64,000 nucleotides of DNA from Meloidogyne chitwoodi (taxonomy: Eukaryota > Nematoda > Chromadorea > Rhabditida > Meloidogynidae). The stretch's first letter is position 1. Every line of letters starts with the position of its first letter. Both the position numbers and the translations under genes were made by a program. The notes below the pieces were generated by a model that was given only the letters and a program-made list of their open reading frames with translations, made no database searches and was not told the origin of the DNA. This document shows positions 54,801 through 64,000 of this stretch, piece by piece. The stretch spans positions 108,048 to 172,047 of the forward strand of contig JACZZP010000022.1 in NCBI GenBank assembly GCA_015183035.1, in the 5' to 3' direction.

Positions 54801-57800
54801 TTTTTCTCGATTTTTTTCTCGGTTTTTTTTTCTCTATTTTCTCAATTTTTTTCTCGGTTTTTTTTCTCGATTTTTTTCTCGATTTTTTTCTCGATTTTTT
54901 TTCTCTATTTTTTTTCTCGATTTTTTGTTCTGGATTTTTTTTTTGACTATATTTGAAAATTATTTTGAATTGAAAAATGTGTAGTAAATTTGACACAGCT
55001 TCCAAAACAATCGGGCTTCAAAAGGTATTCAAGCCAATAGGCAAAGAATAGCACGCCTTATAGTATCTCGACAGGTATTCAAGCAAATAGGCAAAGAATA
55101 GCACGCCTTAGAGCATGTATAGGTGAGAGAGCAACAGGATGTTGAAGGAGGTGGGGGAGAGTATGAGGGGAGGTGGTGGGAAAATACAAAACACACAAAC
55201 TTTTTCTCGATTTTTTTTCTCGATTTTTTTTTCTCGATTTTTTTTTCTCGATTTTTTTTTTTATTTTTTTCTCGATTTTTTTTTTCGATTTTTTTTCTCG
55301 TTTTTTTTGGTTCGATTTTTTTCTCGATTTTTTTTTCTCGATTTTTTTTCTCAATTTTTTTTTATTTTTTTTCTCAATTTTTTTTTATTTTTTTTTCTCG
55401 ATTTTTTTTCTCGATTTTTTTCTCGGTTTTTTTTTCTCTATTTTCTCAATTTTTTTCTCGGTTTTTTTTCTCGATTTTTTTCTCGATTTTTTTCTCGATT
55501 TTTTTTCTCTATTTTTTTTCTCGATTTTTTGTTCTGGATTTTTTTTTTGACTATATTTGAAAATTATTTTGAATTGAAAAATGTGTAGTAAATTTGACAC
55601 AGCTTCCAAAACAATCGGGCTTCAAAAGGTATTCAAGCCAATAGGCAAAGAATAGCACGCCTTATAGTATCTCGACAGGTATTCAAGCAAATAGGCAAAG
55701 AATAGCACGCCTTAGAGCATGTATAGGTGAGAGAGCAACAGGATGTTGAAGGAGGTGGGGGAGAGTATGAGGGGAGGTGGTGGGAAAATACAAAACACAC
55801 AAACTTTTTCTCGATTTTTTTTCTCGATTTTTTTTTCTCGATTTTTTTTTCTCGATTTTTTTTTTTATTTTTTTCTCGATTTTTTTTTTCGATTTTTTTT
55901 CTCGTTTTTTTTGGTTCGATTTTTTTCTCGATTTTTTTTTCTCGATTTTTTTTCTCAATTTTTTTTTATTTTTTTTCTCAATTTTTTTTTATTTTTTTTT
56001 CTCGATTTTTTTTCTCGATTTTTTTCTCGGTTTTTTTTTCTCTATTTTCTCAATTTTTTTCTCGGTTTTTTTTCTCGATTTTTTTCTCGATTTTTTTCTC
56101 GATTTTTTTTCTCTATTTTTTTTCTCGATTTTTTGTTCTGGATTTTTTTTTTGACTATATTTGAAAATTATTTTGAATTGAAAAATGTGTAGTAAATTTG
56201 ACACAGCTTCCAAAACAATCGGGCTTCAAAAGGTATTCAAGCCAATAGGCAAAGAATAGCACGCCTTATAGTATCTCGACAGGTATTCAAGCAAATAGGC
56301 AAAGAATAGCACGCCTTAGAGCATGTATAGGTGAGAGAGCAACAGGATGTTGAAGGAGGTGGGGGAGAGTATGAGGGGAGGTGGTGGGAAAATACAAAAC
56401 ACACAAACTTTTTCTCGATTTTTTTTCTCGATTTTTTTTTCTCGATTTTTTTTTCTCGATTTTTTTTTTTATTTTTTTCTCGATTTTTTTTTTCGATTTT
56501 TTTTCTCGTTTTTTTTGGTTCGATTTTTTTCTCGATTTTTTTTTCTCGATTTTTTTTCTCAATTTTTTTTTATTTTTTTTCTCAATTTTTTTTTATTTTT
56601 TTTTCTCGATTTTTTTTCTCGATTTTTTTCTCGGTTTTTTTTTCTCTATTTTCTCAATTTTTTTCTCGGTTTTTTTTCTCGATTTTTTTCTCGATTTTTT
56701 TCTCGATTTTTTTTCTCTATTTTTTTTCTCGATTTTTTGTTCTGGATTTTTTTTTTGACTATATTTGAAAATTATTTTGAATTGAAAAATGTGTAGTAAA
56801 TTTGACACAGCTTCCAAAACAATCGGGCTTCAAAAGGTATTCAAGCCAATAGGCAAAGAATAGCACGCCTTATAGTATCTCGACAGGTATTCAAGCAAAT
56901 AGGCAAAGAATAGCACGCCTTAGAGCATGTATAGGTGAGAGAGCAACAGGATGTTGAAGGAGGTGGGGGAGAGTATGAGGGGAGGTGGTGGGAAAATACA
57001 AAACACACAAACTTTTTCTCGATTTTTTTTCTCGATTTTTTTTTCTCGATTTTTTTTTCTCGATTTTTTTTTTTATTTTTTTCTCGATTTTTTTTTTCGA
57101 TTTTTTTTCTCGTTTTTTTTGGTTCGATTTTTTTCTCGATTTTTTTTTCTCGATTTTTTTTCTCAATTTTTTTTTATTTTTTTTCTCAATTTTTTTTTAT
57201 TTTTTTTTCTCGATTTTTTTTCTCGATTTTTTTCTCGGTTTTTTTTTCTCTATTTTCTCAATTTTTTTCTCGGTTTTTTTTCTCGATTTTTTTCTCGATT
57301 TTTTTCTCGATTTTTTTTCTCTATTTTTTTTCTCGATTTTTTGTTCTGGATTTTTTTTTTGACTATATTTGAAAATTATTTTGAATTGAAAAATGTGTAG
57401 TAAATTTGACACAGCTTCCAAAACAATCGGGCTTCAAAAGGTATTCAAGCCAATAGGCAAAGAATAGCACGCCTTATAGTATCTCGACAGGTATTCAAGC
57501 AAATAGGCAAAGAATAGCACGCCTTAGAGCATGTATAGGTGAGAGAGCAACAGGATGTTGAAGGAGGTGGGGGAGAGTATGAGGGGAGGTGGTGGGAAAA
57601 TACAAAACACACAAACTTTTTCTCGATTTTTTTTCTCGATTTTTTTTTCTCGATTTTTTTTTCTCGATTTTTTTTTTTATTTTTTTCTCGATTTTTTTTT
57701 TCGATTTTTTTTCTCGTTTTTTTTGGTTCGATTTTTTTCTCGATTTTTTTTTCTCGATTTTTTTTCTCAATTTTTTTTTATTTTTTTTCTCAATTTTTTT

Positions 57801-60800
57801 TTATTTTTTTTTCTCGATTTTTTTTCTCGATTTTTTTCTCGGTTTTTTTTTCTCTATTTTCTCAATTTTTTTCTCGGTTTTTTTTCTCGATTTTTTTCTC
57901 GATTTTTTTCTCGATTTTTTTTCTCTATTTTTTTTCTCGATTTTTTGTTCTGGATTTTTTTTTTGACTATATTTGAAAATTATTTTGAATTGAAAAATGT
58001 GTAGTAAATTTGACACAGCTTCCAAAACAATCGGGCTTCAAAAGGTATTCAAGCCAATAGGCAAAGAATAGCACGCCTTATAGTATCTCGACAGGTATTC
58101 AAGCAAATAGGCAAAGAATAGCACGCCTTAGAGCATGTATAGGTGAGAGAGCAACAGGATGTTGAAGGAGGTGGGGGAGAGTATGAGGGGAGGTGGTGGG
58201 AAAATACAAAACACACAAACTTTTTCTCGATTTTTTTTCTCGATTTTTTTTTCTCGATTTTTTTTTCTCGATTTTTTTTTTTATTTTTTTCTCGATTTTT
58301 TTTTTCGATTTTTTTTCTCGTTTTTTTTGGTTCGATTTTTTTCTCGATTTTTTTTTCTCGATTTTTTTTCTCAATTTTTTTTTATTTTTTTTCTCAATTT
58401 TTTTTTATTTTTTTTTCTCGATTTTTTTTCTCGATTTTTTTCTCGGTTTTTTTTTCTCTATTTTCTCAATTTTTTTCTCGGTTTTTTTTCTCGATTTTTT
58501 TCTCGATTTTTTTCTCGATTTTTTTTCTCTATTTTTTTTCTCGATTTTTTGTTCTGGATTTTTTTTTTGACTATATTTGAAAATTATTTTGAATTGAAAA
58601 ATGTGTAGTAAATTTGACACAGCTTCCAAAACAATCGGGCTTCAAAAGGTATTCAAGCCAATAGGCAAAGAATAGCACGCCTTATAGTATCTCGACAGGT
58701 ATTCAAGCAAATAGGCAAAGAATAGCACGCCTTAGAGCATGTATAGGTGAGAGAGCAACAGGATGTTGAAGGAGGTGGGGGAGAGTATGAGGGGAGGTGG
58801 TGGGAAAATACAAAACACACAAACTTTTTCTCGATTTTTTTTCTCGATTTTTTTTTCTCGATTTTTTTTTCTCGATTTTTTTTTTTATTTTTTTCTCGAT
58901 TTTTTTTTTCGATTTTTTTTCTCGTTTTTTTTGGTTCGATTTTTTTCTCGATTTTTTTTTCTCGATTTTTTTTCTCAATTTTTTTTTATTTTTTTTCTCA
59001 ATTTTTTTTTATTTTTTTTTCTCGATTTTTTTTCTCGATTTTTTTCTCGGTTTTTTTTTCTCTATTTTCTCAATTTTTTTCTCGGTTTTTTTTCTCGATT
59101 TTTTTCTCGATTTTTTTCTCGATTTTTTTTCTCTATTTTTTTTCTCGATTTTTTGTTCTGGATTTTTTTTTTGACTATATTTGAAAATTATTTTGAATTG
59201 AAAAATGTGTAGTAAATTTGACACAGCTTCCAAAACAATCGGGCTTCAAAAGGTATTCAAGCCAATAGGCAAAGAATAGCACGCCTTATAGTATCTCGAC
59301 AGGTATTCAAGCAAATAGGCAAAGAATAGCACGCCTTAGAGCATGTATAGGTGAGAGAGCAACAGGATGTTGAAGGAGGTGGGGGAGAGTATGAGGGGAG
59401 GTGGTGGGAAAATACAAAACACACAAACTTTTTCTCGATTTTTTTTCTCGATTTTTTTTTCTCGATTTTTTTTTCTCGATTTTTTTTTTTATTTTTTTCT
59501 CGATTTTTTTTTTCGATTTTTTTTCTCGTTTTTTTTGGTTCGATTTTTTTCTCGATTTTTTTTTCTCGATTTTTTTTCTCAATTTTTTTTTATTTTTTTT
59601 CTCAATTTTTTTTTATTTTTTTTTCTCGATTTTTTTTCTCGATTTTTTTCTCGGTTTTTTTTTCTCTATTTTCTCAATTTTTTTCTCGGTTTTTTTTCTC
59701 GATTTTTTTCTCGATTTTTTTCTCGATTTTTTTTCTCTATTTTTTTTCTCGATTTTTTGTTCTGGATTTTTTTTTTGACTATATTTGAAAATTATTTTGA
59801 ATTGAAAAATGTGTAGTAAATTTGACACAGCTTCCAAAACAATCGGGCTTCAAAAGGTATTCAAGCCAATAGGCAAAGAATAGCACGCCTTATAGTATCT
59901 CGACAGGTATTCAAGCAAATAGGCAAAGAATAGCACGCCTTAGAGCATGTATAGGTGAGAGAGCAACAGGATGTTGAAGGAGGTGGGGGAGAGTATGAGG
60001 GGAGGTGGTGGGAAAATACAAAACACACAAACTTTTTCTCGATTTTTTTTCTCGATTTTTTTTTCTCGATTTTTTTTTCTCGATTTTTTTTTTTATTTTT
60101 TTCTCGATTTTTTTTTTCGATTTTTTTTCTCGTTTTTTTTGGTTCGATTTTTTTCTCGATTTTTTTTTCTCGATTTTTTTTCTCAATTTTTTTTTATTTT
60201 TTTTCTCAATTTTTTTTTATTTTTTTTTCTCGATTTTTTTTCTCGATTTTTTTCTCGGTTTTTTTTTCTCTATTTTCTCAATTTTTTTCTCGGTTTTTTT
60301 TCTCGATTTTTTTCTCGATTTTTTTCTCGATTTTTTTTCTCTATTTTTTTTCTCGATTTTTTGTTCTGGATTTTTTTTTTGACTATATTTGAAAATTATT
60401 TTGAATTGAAAAATGTGTAGTAAATTTGACACAGCTTCCAAAACAATCGGGCTTCAAAAGGTATTCAAGCCAATAGGCAAAGAATAGCACGCCTTATAGT
60501 ATCTCGACAGGTATTCAAGCAAATAGGCAAAGAATAGCACGCCTTAGAGCATGTATAGGTGAGAGAGCAACAGGATGTTGAAGGAGGTGGGGGAGAGTAT
60601 GAGGGGAGGTGGTGGGAAAATACAAAACACACAAACTTTTTCTCGATTTTTTTTCTCGATTTTTTTTTCTCGATTTTTTTTTCTCGATTTTTTTTTTTAT
60701 TTTTTTCTCGATTTTTTTTTTCGATTTTTTTTCTCGTTTTTTTTGGTTCGATTTTTTTCTCGATTTTTTTTTCTCGATTTTTTTTCTCAATTTTTTTTTA

Positions 60801-63800
60801 TTTTTTTTCTCAATTTTTTTTTATTTTTTTTTCTCGATTTTTTTTCTCGATTTTTTTCTCGGTTTTTTTTTCTCTATTTTCTCAATTTTTTTCTCGGTTT
60901 TTTTTCTCGATTTTTTTCTCGATTTTTTTCTCGATTTTTTTTCTCTATTTTTTTTCTCGATTTTTTGTTCTGGATTTTTTTTTTGACTATATTTGAAAAT
61001 TATTTTGAATTGAAAAATGTGTAGTAAATTTGACACAGCTTCCAAAACAATCGGGCTTCAAAAGGTATTCAAGCCAATAGGCAAAGAATAGCACGCCTTA
61101 TAGTATCTCGACAGGTATTCAAGCAAATAGGCAAAGAATAGCACGCCTTAGAGCATGTATAGGTGAGAGAGCAACAGGATGTTGAAGGAGGTGGGGGAGA
61201 GTATGAGGGGAGGTGGTGGGAAAATACAAAACACACAAACTTTTTCTCGATTTTTTTTCTCGATTTTTTTTTCTCGATTTTTTTTTCTCGATTTTTTTTT
61301 TTATTTTTTTCTCGATTTTTTTTTTCGATTTTTTTTCTCGTTTTTTTTGGTTCGATTTTTTTCTCGATTTTTTTTTCTCGATTTTTTTTCTCAATTTTTT
61401 TTTATTTTTTTTCTCAATTTTTTTTTATTTTTTTTTCTCGATTTTTTTTCTCGATTTTTTTCTCGGTTTTTTTTTCTCTATTTTCTCAATTTTTTTCTCG
61501 GTTTTTTTTCTCGATTTTTTTCTCGATTTTTTTCTCGATTTTTTTTCTCTATTTTTTTTCTCGATTTTTTGTTCTGGATTTTTTTTTTGACTATATTTGA
61601 AAATTATTTTGAATTGAAAAATGTGTAGTAAATTTGACACAGCTTCCAAAACAATCGGGCTTCAAAAGGTATTCAAGCCAATAGGCAAAGAATAGCACGC
61701 CTTATAGTATCTCGACAGGTATTCAAGCAAATAGGCAAAGAATAGCACGCCTTAGAGCATGTATAGGTGAGAGAGCAACAGGATGTTGAAGGAGGTGGGG
61801 GAGAGTATGAGGGGAGGTGGTGGGAAAATACAAAACACACAAACTTTTTCTCGATTTTTTTTCTCGATTTTTTTTTCTCGATTTTTTTTTCTCGATTTTT
61901 TTTTTTATTTTTTTCTCGATTTTTTTTTTCGATTTTTTTTCTCGTTTTTTTTGGTTCGATTTTTTTCTCGATTTTTTTTTCTCGATTTTTTTTCTCAATT
62001 TTTTTTTATTTTTTTTCTCAATTTTTTTTTATTTTTTTTTCTCGATTTTTTTTCTCGATTTTTTTCTCGGTTTTTTTTTCTCTATTTTCTCAATTTTTTT
62101 CTCGGTTTTTTTTCTCGATTTTTTTCTCGATTTTTTTCTCGATTTTTTTTCTCTATTTTTTTTCTCGATTTTTTGTTCTGGATTTTTTTTTTGACTATAT
62201 TTGAAAATTATTTTGAATTGAAAAATGTGTAGTAAATTTGACACAGCTTCCAAAACAATCGGGCTTCAAAAGGTATTCAAGCCAATAGGCAAAGAATAGC
62301 ACGCCTTATAGTATCTCGACAGGTATTCAAGCAAATAGGCAAAGAATAGCACGCCTTAGAGCATGTATAGGTGAGAGAGCAACAGGATGTTGAAGGAGGT
62401 GGGGGAGAGTATGAGGGGAGGTGGTGGGAAAATACAAAACACACAAACTTTTTCTCGATTTTTTTTCTCGATTTTTTTTTCTCGATTTTTTTTTCTCGAT
62501 TTTTTTTTTTATTTTTTTCTCGATTTTTTTTTTCGATTTTTTTTCTCGTTTTTTTTGGTTCGATTTTTTTCTCGATTTTTTTTTCTCGATTTTTTTTCTC
62601 AATTTTTTTTTATTTTTTTTCTCAATTTTTTTTTATTTTTTTTTCTCGATTTTTTTTCTCGATTTTTTTCTCGGTTTTTTTTTCTCTATTTTCTCAATTT
62701 TTTTCTCGGTTTTTTTTCTCGATTTTTTTCTCGATTTTTTTCTCGATTTTTTTTCTCTATTTTTTTTCTCGATTTTTTGTTCTGGATTTTTTTTTTGACT
62801 ATATTTGAAAATTATTTTGAATTGAAAAATGTGTAGTAAATTTGACACAGCTTCCAAAACAATCGGGCTTCAAAAGGTATTCAAGCCAATAGGCAAAGAA
62901 TAGCACGCCTTATAGTATCTCGACAGGTATTCAAGCAAATAGGCAAAGAATAGCACGCCTTAGAGCATGTATAGGTGAGAGAGCAACAGGATGTTGAAGG
63001 AGGTGGGGGAGAGTATGAGGGGAGGTGGTGGGAAAATACAAAACACACAAACTTTTTCTCGATTTTTTTTCTCGATTTTTTTTTCTCGATTTTTTTTTCT
63101 CGATTTTTTTTTTTATTTTTTTCTCGATTTTTTTTTTCGATTTTTTTTCTCGTTTTTTTTGGTTCGATTTTTTTCTCGATTTTTTTTTCTCGATTTTTTT
63201 TCTCAATTTTTTTTTATTTTTTTTCTCAATTTTTTTTTATTTTTTTTTCTCGATTTTTTTTCTCGATTTTTTTCTCGGTTTTTTTTTCTCTATTTTCTCA
63301 ATTTTTTTCTCGGTTTTTTTTCTCGATTTTTTTCTCGATTTTTTTCTCGATTTTTTTTCTCTATTTTTTTTCTCGATTTTTTGTTCTGGATTTTTTTTTT
63401 GACTATATTTGAAAATTATTTTGAATTGAAAAATGTGTAGTAAATTTGACACAGCTTCCAAAACAATCGGGCTTCAAAAGGTATTCAAGCCAATAGGCAA
63501 AGAATAGCACGCCTTATAGTATCTCGACAGGTATTCAAGCAAATAGGCAAAGAATAGCACGCCTTAGAGCATGTATAGGTGAGAGAGCAACAGGATGTTG
63601 AAGGAGGTGGGGGAGAGTATGAGGGGAGGTGGTGGGAAAATACAAAACACACAAACTTTTTCTCGATTTTTTTTCTCGATTTTTTTTTCTCGATTTTTTT
63701 TTCTCGATTTTTTTTTTTATTTTTTTCTCGATTTTTTTTTTCGATTTTTTTTCTCGTTTTTTTTGGTTCGATTTTTTTCTCGATTTTTTTTTCTCGATTT

Positions 63801-64000
63801 TTTTCTCAATTTTTTTTTATTTTTTTTCTCAATTTTTTTTTATTTTTTTTTCTCGATTTTTTTTCTCGATTTTTTTCTCGGTTTTTTTTTCTCTATTTTC
63901 TCAATTTTTTTCTCGGTTTTTTTTCTCGATTTTTTTCTCGATTTTTTTCTCGATTTTTTTTCTCTATTTTTTTTCTCGATTTTTTGTTCTGGATTTTTTT
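42899..64000. repeat. 604-bp satellite array, about 35 tandem copies
   Basis: From TTGAATTGAAAAATGTG at about 42899 to the window end the same unit repeats head to tail; the last copy is cut by the window edge. Marker positions of a fixed word in successive units (43057, 43661, 44264, 44867, 45471, 46075, 46667, then every 604 to 62975) show a 604-bp period with small length changes only in units 2, 3 and 6. Each unit has three parts: about 185 bp of mixed sequence containing a 50-bp direct duplication (AGGTATTCAAG and GCAAAGAATAGCACGCCTTA in both halves), a G-rich stretch of about 35 bp, and about 350 bp of CTCGATTTTTT-type 10-13-mers. The many open frames of 90-150 codons (phenylalanine-rich forward, lysine-rich reverse) follow from this composition and are not genes. 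Confidence 0.99.

Noticed and set aside
43013..63461. Dozens of open frames of 70-154 codons, repeated every 604 bp on both strands
   Set aside because: They are poly-Phe/Ser or poly-Lys/Arg products of the T-rich sub-repeat, overlap each other in all frames and shift frame freely between units (for example units 2, 3 and 6). They are satellite composition, not a gene family.

Overview
The window looks like a nematode nuclear genome. It is very AT-rich, its genes are cut into many small exons by introns mostly of 30-60 bases, and its recognisable genes are animal genes with clear nematode counterparts. A plant-parasitic tylenchid such as Meloidogyne would fit the composition and intron density, but that is inference, because no species-specific marker was recognised. 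There is no bacterial, viral or CRISPR content.

Layout. 1-5954 is mostly intergenic, with a 15-bp minisatellite of 55 exact copies (2446-3270). 5955-10959 holds an EPS8 homologue (PTB, four-helix region, coiled coil, SH3). 10960-17471 is intergenic, with a young Merlin DNA transposon (62-bp perfect terminal inverted repeats, 8-bp target duplication, transposase with its catalytic core deleted) and a decayed tRNA-like sequence. 17472-22515 is the a subunit of the V-ATPase (34 exons). 22516-23822 is a nest of small transposons. 23823-30267 is a p21-activated kinase most like the MAX-2 type. 33067-38277 is the calcineurin catalytic subunit (tax-6 type). 39688-40375 is a small secreted ground-like protein. 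40933-42465 is a broken HSP70 gene. From about 42899 to the window end runs a 604-bp satellite, about 35 copies and more than 21 kb, with nearly perfect copy identity.

The four large gene models were built exon by exon. In each, the summed exon length is a multiple of three (1000, 884, 889 and 547 aa), which supports the models. All lie on the + strand, but the spacing and separate signals do not suggest an operon. EPS8 (actin regulation), PAK (Rac/Cdc42 effector) and calcineurin (Ca2+ signalling) are signalling and cytoskeletal genes, and the V-ATPase acidifies organelles; no joint function is implied.

Points worth a second look: the satellite and its composite structure; the minisatellite, which carries a perfect AP-1 motif in every unit and is open on both strands; two Merlin-type elements; insertions that can be dated against an empty paralogous copy; a V-ATPase intron with no AG acceptor; four GC-AG introns; and a candidate 9-nt microexon in calcineurin.
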